In this document: piece by piece, positions 27,654-36,221 of the stretch
How the letters are laid out: each line of letters opens with the position of its first letter
Position numbering within the stretch: the stretch's first letter is position 1
Assembly: GCA_001723765.1 (NCBI GenBank)
Contig: MAYW01000021.1
Coordinates: 1-43,209 of the forward strand
Direction of reading: 5' to 3'
DNA length: 43,209 bases
Source: Candidatus Scalindua rubra
GTDB taxonomy: Bacteria; Planctomycetota; Brocadiia; Brocadiales; Scalinduaceae
Made by a program: the position numbers and the translations under genes
The notes under the pieces: generated by a model
Told to the model about the DNA's origin: nothing
The model's database searches: none
What the model saw: the letters and a program-made list of their open reading frames with translations, nothing else

Positions 27654-28114
27654 ATACTCGACACTCCCATCAAAATCGATGCTGGAGCATTTGCGGTTTT
27701 CAAATTGAAACATATGTTTTTGATGTCCTCAGGTAATCAGGCAAAAAAACCAACCATCTCTACAAATATTTAGCACCTACCTTATAATCCAGTTCCATAG
27801 CACGGCATAACCGCAACCGTTCGGCTGAGCTCACGCCGAAGCTAAGTTTGAAGTGTCTAAAGTGACCTAAAGTAAATTAAAGTGCCTAAAACAAAAAGTG
27901 TGGCTTTACAACAACTTTAGATCATTTTAAACTTCCTGCCCCCGCCAGCCCAACATAGTCTTTCTGGCGGGGGCGGGTAGACGCTTTTAACTTTTTATTA
28001 AATTGGTTTTTGTTTGACTCTATAAAATACGTGTGCTAATATTTTTGAATTAATTGTCGCAATAACTTTATGCAATAAAAGAACTTGTAAAATGTTTTAA
28101 ATAAAAATATTCTT
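27654..28114. other. Gene-free stretch with repeats between the radical SAM gene and larC
   Basis: It contains a set of roughly 10-base repeats of the AAAGTGxCCT type at 27851-27890 and a strong hairpin, GCCCCCGCCAG (27938-27948) with CTGGCGGGGGC (27964-27974), followed by a T-containing stretch that might end transcription. No gene is seen. Confidence 0.6.
27938..27974 (+). terminator. GC-rich hairpin, possible terminator or REP element
   Basis: Perfect 11-base stem with a 15-base loop. The T-rich run TTTTAACTTTTT begins 12 bases after it, which is farther than in a textbook terminator. Confidence 0.45.
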
Positions 28115-29299
28115 ATGAAGATCGCATATTTTGATTGTTTCTCTGGTGCTAGTGGTGATATGATCCTGGGAGCCTTGATACATGCAGGATTCAGTCAGGA
28201 CAAGCTTAAGGGTGAACTTAAAAAACTTGGTATAAAAAATTATGAACTTGGCTTGAAAACAGTACTTCGATCTGGAATGACCGGAACAAAATTCGACGTA
28301 TTAATCAAAAAAGACAAAATACAGAAAGAAACTAACAGAAGAAGAACCTTTAAAGACATATCCAAGATAATTAATGAAAGTACATTAAATGAATACGTAA
28401 AAAGGGATAGCGCCAAAATCTTTGAAAATTTGGCAAAGGCAGAAGCAAAAGTACATAACACTTCATCAGAAAAGGTTCATTTTCATGAAGTTGGCGCTAT
28501 TGATTCAATTATAGATATAGTAGGGGCCGTAATTGCCATGCATGACCTTAAGATTGAAAAAGTATACTTTTCACCAATAAGAACAGGTACTGGATTCGTA
28601 AAATGCCATGACGGACAGTTTCCAATCCCAGCCCCTGCAACCACAGAACTATTAAAGGGATATCACATAATAGGCACGGATATACAACGTGAGCTTATAA
28701 CGCCTACTGGAGCAGCTATTCTAACTACATTGGGAGAAAATGTTGAAATGTGCCCAGAGATTTCATTATTACAAATCGGCTATGGCGCTGGTAGTTATGA
28801 AATCCCACAAGTCCCTAATCTCCTTAGATTAATGATTGGTGAAACTATCTCGGTAAGCGAACAAGATGAGGTCTGGATAGTGGAGACAAATATTGACGAT
28901 ATGCCTGGAGAGCATTTGGGTTATTTACTCGAAAAGGTATTAGATGCTGGTGCACTGGATGGATATATAACACCGGTTCAAATGAAGAAATCACGTCCCG
29001 GGACACTCGTTAGCATTATTGTAGATGATGTAAATCTGTCAAAAGTGGAAACGATTATATTCGATCAATCCACAACATTTGGTATCAGGAAATATAAAGC
29101 AAACCGTAAGAAACTCTATAGGAAATTAGTTGACGTAAAAACAGAGTATGGCATGATTAAAGTAAAGATAGGCATGCTTAACGGTTGCATTAAAAATATT
29201 ACCCCAGAACATGAGGAGTGCAAAAAAATTGCAGATGAAAAGGGTGTTCCGTTAAAACTTGTATATAATGCTGCCGTAAGATCTTTTCAACAAAGCTGA
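28115..29299 (+). CDS. larC: LarC-type nickel insertion protein (pyridinium-3,5-bisthiocarboxylate mononucleotide nickel chelatase)
   Basis: 394 residues. It inserts nickel into the NPN cofactor of lactate racemase and related enzymes. The N-terminus MKIAYFDCFSGASGDMILGA, the FHEVGAIDSIIDIVGA segment and TPTGAAIL are family hallmarks. NIDDMPGEHLGYLLEKVLDAGALD marks the C-terminal domain. Here it is one continuous frame, whereas the Lactobacillus gene needs a programmed frameshift. No larA, larB or larE is in the window, so the partner enzyme is unknown. It is followed by ilvN after 51 bases, possibly in one transcript. Confidence 0.93.
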   Translation: MKIAYFDCFSGASGDMILGALIHAGFSQDKLKGELKKLGIKNYELGLKTVLRSGMTGTKFDVLIKKDKIQKETNRRRTFKDISKIINESTLNEYVKRDSAKIFENLAKAEAKVHNTSSEKVHFHEVGAIDSIIDIVGAVIAMHDLKIEKVYFSPIRTGTGFVKCHDGQFPIPAPATTELLKGYHIIGTDIQRELITPTGAAILTTLGENVEMCPEISLLQIGYGAGSYEIPQVPNLLRLMIGETISVSEQDEVWIVETNIDDMPGEHLGYLLEKVLDAGALDGYITPVQMKKSRPGTLVSIIVDDVNLSKVETIIFDQSTTFGIRKYKANRKKLYRKLVDVKTEYGMIKVKIGMLNGCIKNITPEHEECKKIADEKGVPLKLVYNAAVRSFQQS

Positions 29300-29350
29300 G
29301 CTTAGCTCACGTCGGGAATCTATTTTCAGATCAAAAGGAGCTAATTTATC

Positions 29351-29830
29351 ATGAAACACGTAATATCTGTTTTAGTTGAAAATAAAGTTGGTGTACTGTC
29401 ACGCATCACCGGTTTATTCAGTGGTAGAGGGTTTAATATCGAAAGTCTCGCCGTTGGTGAAACTGAAAACATGGCCATATCCAGAATGACTATTGTTGTT
29501 AGTGGTGATGACTCAATACTAGAACAGGTTCGAAAACAATTAGGTAAAGTTATAGACACAATTAAAGTAACAGATTTTACAGGAACTGATTATGTTGAGC
29601 GAGATTTGATGCTCATTAAGGTAAGCGCATTACCAGGGAAAAGAAATGAAATCGTGGAACTAGTAGATGTCTTTAGAGGGAAGATAATAGACGTTGGTCA
29701 AAGAGATATGGTTATAGAAATATCTGGTCCAGAGGATAGGCTTGAAGCAATGTTAGATTTGCTTCGACCATATGGTATAAAGGAGGTTGCACGAACAGGC
29801 AGAATCGCTATGAACCGTGGGCCAAAGTAA
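29351..29830 (+). CDS. ilvN: Acetolactate synthase small (regulatory) subunit
   Basis: 159 residues with the N-terminal ACT domain (KHVISVLVENKVGVLSRITGLFSGRGFNIESL) and the usual C-terminal domain ending near residue 155. It binds valine and stimulates the catalytic IlvB subunit. AAAAGGAG precedes the ATG. The catalytic subunit gene ilvB, normally just upstream, is not present; larC lies there instead, so IlvB must be encoded elsewhere. Some annotations would call this ilvH. Confidence 0.95.
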   Translation: MKHVISVLVENKVGVLSRITGLFSGRGFNIESLAVGETENMAISRMTIVVSGDDSILEQVRKQLGKVIDTIKVTDFTGTDYVERDLMLIKVSALPGKRNEIVELVDVFRGKIIDVGQRDMVIEISGPEDRLEAMLDLLRPYGIKEVARTGRIAMNRGPK

Positions 29831-30025
29831 TTTAACAATTGTTTAGCCACAAATTAACGTAGATGGTCACGAATGAACATAATGGTTTCAAATAAAAGAT
29901 GAATTAGGGGGATTTGTCAACCCGACTGAGTGAGCCGGATCTGAAGCCAACCAACAGGGTCGACCCAGACGACTTACTTTTTCCTTTTACTATAGTTACA
30001 ATTTTTAAATAGAAAGGTAATAGTT
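29831..30025. other. ilvN-ilvC intergenic leader
   Basis: 195 bases. A markedly GC-richer block at about 29918-29970, containing the palindrome GGGTCGACCC (29957-29966), stands out from the AT-rich surroundings. It could be a structured leader or a repeat fragment; I do not recognise a known riboswitch or an attenuator with leucine, valine or isoleucine codon runs. Confidence 0.35.
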
Positions 30026-31021
30026 ATGACGAAGATTTACACTGATAAAGATGCTAATCTCGATTTGTTAAAAGGTAAAAAGATTGCCATAATAGGCTAT
30101 GGCAGCCAGGGACATGCTCATGCACAAAATCTTCGTGAAAGCGGCCTCAATGTTATAGTTGCGCAGAGGAAGGGTTCTCCAAATTATAATTTAGCTGTTA
30201 AACATGGTTTTAAACCAGTATCTGCCGCTGAGGCTACACAACAAGGTGATTTAATTTCGATATTGATACCTGATGAATTACAAACAAGCGTTTATGAAAC
30301 AGATGTTAAACCTCACTTAAAGAAAGGTAAGACACTCTTATTCTCTCACGGCTTCAATATCCACTTTGGTCAAATCGTTCCTTCAAACGATGTTGACGTA
30401 ATCATGGTTGCTCCAAAAGGACCAGGACATCTAGTAAGAAGTGAATATGTTAAAGGTGGAGGTGTGCCGTGTTTATTGGCCATCCATCAAAATCCTTCAA
30501 AGGAAGCAAAAAAAGTTGCCTTAGCGTATGCCAGGGGTATTGGAGGAGCAAGGGCAGGTGTTCTGGAAACAACTTTTTCAGAAGAAACAGAAACAGACCT
30601 TTTTGGCGAACAGGCTGTATTGTGCGGTGGAGCCTCTGCCTTAGTTAAGGCTGGATTTGAGACACTTGTTGAGGCAGGGTATCAACCAGAATTGGCATTT
30701 TTTGAATGTATGCACGAATTAAAACTCATAGTTGACCTTTTCTATCAGGGAGGCTTAACTTATATGAGACATTCCGTTAGCAATACTGCTGAGTTCGGAG
30801 ATCTGACAAGAGGGCCAAGAATAATTAATGAAGAAACAAAAAAAGAAATGAAGAAAATACTCTCTGAAATACAAAATGGTAGTTTTGCCAAGGAATGGAT
30901 ACTTGAAAACAAAGCAGGTCGTCCGGTATTCAATGCACTGGCTACGAAAGATAAGAATCATCAGGTTGAAAAAGTTGGTGCAAAATTGCGTAAACTCATG
31001 AAATGGATTCAGTCAAAATGA
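30026..31021 (+). CDS. ilvC: Ketol-acid reductoisomerase, class I
   Basis: 331 residues, the class I length. It converts acetolactate to dihydroxy-isovalerate with NAD(P)H and Mg2+. The Rossmann motif [17 protein letters not shown], a cofactor loop AQRKGSPNY, and the C-terminal knotted domain motifs [25 protein letters not shown] and SNTAEFGD are all present. GAAAGG lies upstream of the ATG. It feeds IlvD (23752) and leuA (31097). Confidence 0.97.
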   Translation: MTKIYTDKDANLDLLKGKKIAIIGYGSQGHAHAQNLRESGLNVIVAQRKGSPNYNLAVKHGFKPVSAAEATQQGDLISILIPDELQTSVYETDVKPHLKKGKTLLFSHGFNIHFGQIVPSNDVDVIMVAPKGPGHLVRSEYVKGGGVPCLLAIHQNPSKEAKKVALAYARGIGGARAGVLETTFSEETETDLFGEQAVLCGGASALVKAGFETLVEAGYQPELAFFECMHELKLIVDLFYQGGLTYMRHSVSNTAEFGDLTRGPRIINEETKKEMKKILSEIQNGSFAKEWILENKAGRPVFNALATKDKNHQVEKVGAKLRKLMKWIQSK

Positions 31022-31022
31022 A

Positions 31023-31078
31023 AAAGTAGGGGCGTATTGCCACCTGCCCGAATAGGTACAGGGGTACGCCCCTACTTT
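31023..31078. repeat. Inverted repeat between ilvC and leuA
   Basis: Perfect 14-base arms AAAGTAGGGGCGTA (31023-31036) and TACGCCCCTACTTT (31065-31078). It lies two bases past the ilvC stop. The leuA frame reads through it, which creates a false N-terminal extension. Confidence 0.8.
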
Positions 31079-31096
31079 GTGGCAGAAAAGGTTTCC

Positions 31097-32608
31097 ATGT
31101 CAAAAATCATAATTTTCGATACCACTTTAAGAGATGGAGAACAATCTCCAGGCGCTAGTCTTGACCCGAAAGAAAAACTCCAGATAGCAAGACAGCTCTC
31201 CATTCTAAATGTTGACGTAATAGAAGCAGGATTTCCAGTAACATCAGAAGGTGATTTCAAATCTGTAAGTAACATTGCAAAAGAGATACGAGACGTAAGC
31301 ATAGCCTCACTCGCACGATCTGTTGAGAAAGATATTGAATGTGCAGCAAAGTCTCTTAAATCTGCTAAATTCCCTAGGATCCACGTCTTCCTTGCAACAT
31401 CTAAAATTCATCGAAAATTCAAACTTGTAAAGGCAAAGGAAGAAATCATAAAGACTGCCGTAAAAGGCGTAAAACGCGCTAAAAAATATGTTGACGATGT
31501 AGAATTCTCTCCTGAAGATGCATCAAGGACTGAACCGGATTTTCTTGTAGAAGTCGTAGAATCCGTAATAGATGCAGGTGCAACAACAGTTAACATTCCA
31601 GATACTGTAGGATATGCAATACCAGAACAATACGCATCCTTAATAAAAAATCTTAAAGAAAATGTAAAAAATATCAATAAAGCCGTTATAAGTATCCATT
31701 GTCACGACGATCTTGGTCTTGCAGTTGCTAATTCACTTGCAGCCGTAAAAGCAGGCGCCACCCAGGTAGAATGTACCATAAACGGAATTGGAGAAAGGGC
31801 AGGTAATGCATCGCTGGAAGAAATTGTTATGGCTCTTAAGACAAGGAAAGATTTTTTTGGGCATACTACACGTATAAAGACGCATGAAATAATAGCTACA
31901 AGCAAGATCGTTAGTGGTTTAACTGGATTATGGGTACAAAGGAATAAGGCAATAGTAGGAGAAAACGCATTCGCACACGAATCAGGCGTACATCAAGATG
32001 GAGTTCTAAAAGAAAGGACAACTTATGAGATTATGAAGCCAGAAGAAGTTGGCTTGCCAAAGACCAAAATCGTACTTGGTAAGCTTTCTGGCAGACACGC
32101 ATTCAAGAAACGTGTCAAGACGCTGGGTTATGAACTATCTGATGAAGAACTTGAACATACATTTCAGCAATTTAAACTTCTGGCTGACAAGAAAAAGGAA
32201 ATCTATGATCAGGATATAGAAGCATTAATTCAGGATGAGAAATCAGAAACCCCGCATCTTTATGAACTTGACAGTTTAAGTATAAATTGCGGCCCTGTAC
32301 CGACAGCAAGTATAAAACTCCGTATTGGAAAAGACAAAATTCTAGCCGATTCAACAAAAGGCGACGGACCAATTGACGCTATTTTTAATACAATCGATCT
32401 ACTAACCGGAATAAAAGGTACACTTCTCGATTATAGTATCAGGGCGGTAACGAGTGGAAAGGATGCCCTAGGAGAAGCCAGCGTCGAAGTAGAAGTCAAA
32501 GGCAATAACTATAGAGGCCGCGCAGTAAGTACAGACACAATAGAAGCAAGCGCAAAGGCATATTTGAATGCCATAAATAAAGTCGCAATAAAACATCGCA
32601 AGAAATGA
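31097..32608 (+). CDS. leuA: 2-isopropylmalate synthase
   Basis: 503 residues from ATG 31097 (the frame is open from 31037, but the extra 20 residues are encoded by the inverted repeat). It condenses acetyl-CoA with 2-oxoisovalerate, the first step of leucine synthesis. Motifs: DTTLRDGEQSPGASL (metal and substrate), HCHDDLGLAVANS, GIGERAGNASLEE, and HESGVHQDGVLKERTTYE. The C-terminal LeuA dimer domain (GDGPIDAIFNTID; SGKDALGEASVEVEV) indicates leucine feedback control. AAAAGG lies upstream of the ATG. Its last codons overlap the next gene by four bases. The sequence fits IPMS better than homocitrate or citramalate synthase. Confidence 0.94.
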   Translation: MSKIIIFDTTLRDGEQSPGASLDPKEKLQIARQLSILNVDVIEAGFPVTSEGDFKSVSNIAKEIRDVSIASLARSVEKDIECAAKSLKSAKFPRIHVFLATSKIHRKFKLVKAKEEIIKTAVKGVKRAKKYVDDVEFSPEDASRTEPDFLVEVVESVIDAGATTVNIPDTVGYAIPEQYASLIKNLKENVKNINKAVISIHCHDDLGLAVANSLAAVKAGATQVECTINGIGERAGNASLEEIVMALKTRKDFFGHTTRIKTHEIIATSKIVSGLTGLWVQRNKAIVGENAFAHESGVHQDGVLKERTTYEIMKPEEVGLPKTKIVLGKLSGRHAFKKRVKTLGYELSDEELEHTFQQFKLLADKKKEIYDQDIEALIQDEKSETPHLYELDSLSINCGPVPTASIKLRIGKDKILADSTKGDGPIDAIFNTIDLLTGIKGTLLDYSIRAVTSGKDALGEASVEVEVKGNNYRGRAVSTDTIEASAKAYLNAINKVAIKHRKK

Positions 32609-34473
32609 GTTATTTTAAGAACGTTTGTCTATTAAAAGCGCCCCAAAGAATAGATATACCTTATGGATTGATACTTTCCGATATTACCGAGGTATGTTAC
32701 CTGGCTGGAATGGTAAAGGAGGATGTTGATTCAATAACCATTCCCGTAAACACATATGCATCAAATCCCATACATGACTTTGAAAGATATTTAAAAAGTC
32801 ATCCCGCCGACATGATAGGTATCTCCTCCATGACAGGCGCTTATACAAATGCCCTGGAATACGCCAGGATTGCCAGGAAACATACTCTATATGTTGTCTT
32901 AGGTGGTTATCATCCCACAGCACTACCAGATGAAGTACTTCAATCTCCCTATGTTGATGCCGTAATCAGGGGTGAGGGAGAAATTACATTTAAGGAACTT
33001 GTCAACGAAGGTCCCTCAGAAGGTGTTATAGGACTATCATTCAAAGATAACGGCAATGTTATCCATAATCCAGATAGAGACGTTATTGCAAACCTTGATG
33101 TATTACCCCAACCCTTACGCGAAATAAGACCAAAACGATTCGGAAATAAAGGTACAGATTATTTATTTGATACAGTGTTTACTTCAAGGGGTTGCAGGAT
33201 AAAATGCTCTTTTTGTTCAAATGACATGGTAAATAAGAACTGGAGATGTAGAAGCCCTGAAAACGTGATTGAAGAACTGAAGATGATACATACTACCAAA
33301 AAGCGTAAGATACTAAAGATATGGGATGCAAACGTACTAACCGATGTGGACAGAATGGAGAGGATTATAGATCTTATGTTTGAAAATAATCTAACCAATT
33401 TTAAGATATGGACGGAAAGTAGAACCACAGACATCATTAGAGCAGAGCGAATAATGAAGAAATTACATGACATTGGTCTAAGGCACGTAAGCCTTGGAAT
33501 CGAAAGTCCAAATCTTGAAACCTTGAAAAGAATCAGAAAAGGAACAACTCCTAAAACCTGTGAAAAGGCCATTGAGATATTGAACGATTATAGGATAAAG
33601 GTGCAAGGATATTTTATAATCGGACACCTTAATGAATCAATAGAAGACATAAAGAGATATCCTGAATACGCTAAAACGGTAGGCTTGAAGCAAGCCGTAT
33701 TTATGGTGATGACTCCATACCCCGGAACTCAAATCTTTGGAGAATATAAAAAAGAAAACTCCATAAACAGCTACAGATGGGATATGTACAATAACTTCGG
33801 AACTGTGGTGGAGCCCAACAAGATAGACCTGAAAACGCTCAAGAAGATGTTGGCTTATTGTAATGGGAAATTTTATGGCATTGACTCATCATCCCGTCAG
33901 CGCACTATCCTGGGGACAGTTCTTGAGGCAATATATCGTTTAATAAACGTAGCCGTTATCGAAAAAAATGATGACAGAAACAGCCTTAATGATTTAAAGA
34001 ACTATATGTTTGAATACTTACACGCCCTTGTGGGAGGCAACATAAAGAATGCCAAATTCAGGGATGCCAAATTATTAAAGTATCTCGGCAGTAAAGTTAT
34101 ATTTAGATTCTTTCATTCAAAGGGCAATAGTGTTGACTTTAAGTTTACGATGAATGGCAGCTCAGCAGATCTATCAATAACGGATAGTAAGAAAACAGAT
34201 GGCTATAGATGCATATCTTTTAATCTGGATGACATCCTGAATTTTGAGGAGCATACACCTCTTAAAAGGATTGTTGCCCTATCCAGCAGGTACGATATAG
34301 CGAGGGCAAACAAGATAAGTAAACCCATAATCTTTTTAAAGCTTGCTATAAATAAAAATTTCATTGCAACGTTATACCATCTTTCAATATTTATAACAAA
34401 AACCATCATCAGAAGCTTATTTCAGAACCCACGCTTCACCACGGAAAAATCACGGAATTTCACAGGAAACTAG
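32605..34473 (+). CDS. B12-binding radical SAM protein, unknown product
   Basis: 622 residues. Residues 1-150 are a cobalamin-binding domain (VVLGGYHPTALPDEV; AVIRGEGEITFKEL). The radical SAM cluster motif is C197RIKC201SFC204, followed by LKIWDANVLTDVDRM and LGIESPNLETLKRI. The C-terminal 150 residues (about 460-600) are not part of the core and have an SCP2-like look, a weak impression only; a lipid-binding tail would fit a lipid-modifying enzyme. The ATGA overlap with leuA indicates co-translation. Anammox bacteria make ladderane lipids by an unknown route in which radical SAM enzymes have been proposed, so this gene deserves attention, but nothing here shows that substrate. Confidence 0.75.
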   Translation: MSYFKNVCLLKAPQRIDIPYGLILSDITEVCYLAGMVKEDVDSITIPVNTYASNPIHDFERYLKSHPADMIGISSMTGAYTNALEYARIARKHTLYVVLGGYHPTALPDEVLQSPYVDAVIRGEGEITFKELVNEGPSEGVIGLSFKDNGNVIHNPDRDVIANLDVLPQPLREIRPKRFGNKGTDYLFDTVFTSRGCRIKCSFCSNDMVNKNWRCRSPENVIEELKMIHTTKKRKILKIWDANVLTDVDRMERIIDLMFENNLTNFKIWTESRTTDIIRAERIMKKLHDIGLRHVSLGIESPNLETLKRIRKGTTPKTCEKAIEILNDYRIKVQGYFIIGHLNESIEDIKRYPEYAKTVGLKQAVFMVMTPYPGTQIFGEYKKENSINSYRWDMYNNFGTVVEPNKIDLKTLKKMLAYCNGKFYGIDSSSRQRTILGTVLEAIYRLINVAVIEKNDDRNSLNDLKNYMFEYLHALVGGNIKNAKFRDAKLLKYLGSKVIFRFFHSKGNSVDFKFTMNGSSADLSITDSKKTDGYRCISFNLDDILNFEEHTPLKRIVALSSRYDIARANKISKPIIFLKLAINKNFIATLYHLSIFITKTIIRSLFQNPRFTTEKSRNFTGN

Positions 34474-34483
34474 AGGTTAAATA

Positions 34484-35041
34484 ATGCGTTTTCTTATCGT
34501 GAGAGAAAGAATTTTAGTCGTAATAAAATTACTAATTAAGACTAGTTTGATGCTATTCTTAATAATGGTATTGGTCATGATTAATGGATATCTGAGTAAG
34601 GCTAACGGTAGCGAAAAAGAAGGTGAAAAGACAATCGTTAAAAAAGGTGATAAGGTTAAGATCCATTACACAGTAAGTCTTAAAGATGGTACTGTATTTG
34701 ACAAATCAAAAGCAGGAAAACCATTAGAATTTACGGTTGGAAGTGAGCAAATGCCACGCGGCCTTGATCTGGCTGTAAGAGGAATGAAATTAAATGAGGA
34801 AAAGAAGGTAACAATAGAGGCAAAAGACGCATATGGTAAGAGAAACGAAGACCTTGTAATGAAATTTTTCAGAACTGATCTACCCGAAAATTTTGAACCC
34901 AGGAAAGGTATGGTAATAAAACTACAAGGGATACCGGGAACAATAGTAAACATAGACGAAACGCATGTAATTCTTGACGGCAATCATCCACTGGCAGGAA
35001 AGGATGTCGTCTTTGACATAAATGTTGTTGGTATTGAATAA
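34484..35041 (+). CDS. Exported FKBP-type peptidyl-prolyl isomerase, SlyD-like
   Basis: 185 residues. A hydrophobic N-terminal segment (about 15-35) looks like a signal peptide or anchor, so it acts outside the cytoplasm. The FKBP core (VKKGDKVKIHYTVSLKDGTVFD; GLDLAVRGMKLNEEKKVTI) is split by an insert-in-flap region, and the protein ends with DGNHPLAGKDVVFDI, both as in SlyD-type FKBPs. It lies ten bases after the radical SAM gene, probably in the same transcript. It may help fold the many exported cytochromes. Confidence 0.9.
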   Translation: MRFLIVRERILVVIKLLIKTSLMLFLIMVLVMINGYLSKANGSEKEGEKTIVKKGDKVKIHYTVSLKDGTVFDKSKAGKPLEFTVGSEQMPRGLDLAVRGMKLNEEKKVTIEAKDAYGKRNEDLVMKFFRTDLPENFEPRKGMVIKLQGIPGTIVNIDETHVILDGNHPLAGKDVVFDINVVGIE

Positions 35042-35090
35042 TTCATACGAAAGAAATAGTTCACCACTCTCCTTCTGCTCTCTTTCTACT

Positions 35091-35127
35091 CTCTTTCCCC
35101 CTTTGTCAAAGGGGGACTAAGGGGGAT
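35091..35127. repeat. Partial copy of the GC-rich palindromic repeat
   Basis: TTTCCCCCTTTG-T-CAAAGGGGG followed by ACTAAGGGGGATT. Same family as 3134-3179, with the left outer arm missing. It could terminate the ilvC-FKBP transcript. Confidence 0.7.
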
Positions 35128-35149
35128 TTTAATTGTGTCAAATAGCGAT

Positions 35150-35236
35150 AGGTCGTCCGAGAACAATCAAAAGCGCCATTTATTGTCATTTTTACCCGCC
35201 AGTCGTTATGGCGGAATGACAATTCTCGGACAGCCT
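35150..35236. repeat. MITE-like element, copy 2 (TIR AGGTCGTCCGAGAA)
   Basis: Inverted ends at 35150-35163 and 35223-35236 match those of 22153-22285, with an internal CGCCAGTCGTTATGGCG palindrome. It is 87 bases against 133 in copy 1. Confidence 0.75.
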
Positions 35237-35342
35237 GGATAGATATATCCCTCTAATTATTTCCATTGACCAATACATCATGATAACGTCTTGTTTATAG
35301 CTATGGAAGGATATGGCCCCTTTCCTAACTCCGCCGCTATGT

Positions 35343-35867
35343 TCAGTCCGCTCTTAGTCTCCGTCTCCTCCTCTTTCTCCTTACCTTGCAACGTCTAAGT
35401 ATTTTGTCTTTTTCTATATGGGTATCCCTCTTGACAGCTTCTGTAAATAATTTTATTACAGTTCTACCAAAAATTTCCAGTTGATGGATTGTTTTTACCT
35501 TTCCTCCAGGCTCAATGATAAAACCCATTGGAAAGATAATACCTTCTGCCTTTCCAAACTGTAAAACACCTGTATACGCCCATTGTGATGGGTTAAAAAG
35601 CAGGTCGTAGTACTCAAGCCTTATATTCTCCCATGCACTAATATTGGGGACTTTGTTCGTATAACAAATAGCAAGTTTATTGCTATAAGGAGAAAAGTGA
35701 TCTGTGATGTCCTTAACAGACGCTATATCAAAGGAATGAACCAATAACTCAATCCCGTCATGTAATTTATTAACCCCTACACTACAAATAGCGGCAATTT
35801 CTTGCTCTCGAAGCAATGCCTTAATAATAGATTCAAAATGATTATATGAAATAACAACGGTGTTCAC
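35343..35867 (-). CDS. Hypothetical protein with very basic C-terminus
   Basis: 174 residues, starting with GTG 35867 (GGAG about eight bases upstream). I do not recognise the family with confidence. The N-terminal half (LLREQEIAAICSVG ... ELLVHSFDIASV) has the feel of a JAB-fold domain, but no HxHP metal motif is visible. The last 17 residues are almost all Arg and Lys (RRCKVRRKRRRRRLRAD), suggesting nucleic-acid binding or an unnatural extension. There is no operon partner; it is flanked by repeat elements and the small gene at 35991. Confidence 0.6.
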   Translation of the reverse strand: MNTVVISYNHFESIIKALLREQEIAAICSVGVNKLHDGIELLVHSFDIASVKDITDHFSPYSNKLAICYTNKVPNISAWENIRLEYYDLLFNPSQWAYTGVLQFGKAEGIIFPMGFIIEPGGKVKTIHQLEIFGRTVIKLFTEAVKRDTHIEKDKILRRCKVRRKRRRRRLRAD

Positions 35868-35990
35868 TTATATACTCCAAACAATAGGTAATAGTTTTCA
35901 GCTAAATTGATGCCTGATACTTTATATTTGATTTCATATTTTCTTTTTCCGCGATTATCTAGCATCCAGGGTCGAGGATTAAAATTAGCC

Positions 35991-36221
35991 TTAACGCACT
36001 GTCAATCTAAAACATTTACACAGTAGCTCTACTTCCTTTTTCTTTTGAATATTTTCTTGTCGTTTTACTTCATCATTTTTGCTTTCATCAGCTATCTTTG
36101 TTAAACAGTCTTTTTTTAGCTGACCTTTCCTTTTTTCATCATCTCTTTCTTGTACTTGTAATTTCTTACCTGCACTTTTTTCAGTGGATTTTGACCCTTT
36201 CTTTAAAGTATCTTTTTTCAT
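35991..36221 (-). CDS. Small, highly charged hypothetical protein
   Basis: 76 residues, about a third Lys, with many Glu and Asp. AAGGAG lies eight bases before the ATG, which supports translation. No known domain; mostly disordered or helical by composition. It could be a nucleic-acid-binding or stress protein. It is separated by about 120 bases from the gene at 35343 on the same strand. Confidence 0.55.
   Translation of the reverse strand: MKKDTLKKGSKSTEKSAGKKLQVQERDDEKRKGQLKKDCLTKIADESKNDEVKRQENIQKKKEVELLCKCFRLTVR

Noticed and set aside
27851..27890. Short repeats as a CRISPR array
   Set aside because: The units are about ten bases long without spacers; no cas genes occur in the window.
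29918..29970. GC-rich block before ilvC as a known riboswitch or attenuator
   Set aside because: No matching riboswitch core, no leader peptide with branched-chain codon runs and no terminator seen.
31037..31096. Start of leuA at 31037
   Set aside because: The extra residues are encoded by an inverted repeat; family alignment begins at ATG 31097.
35041..35342. Gene between FKBP and the hypothetical at 35343
   Set aside because: Only two repeat elements are present; no ORF with coding character.
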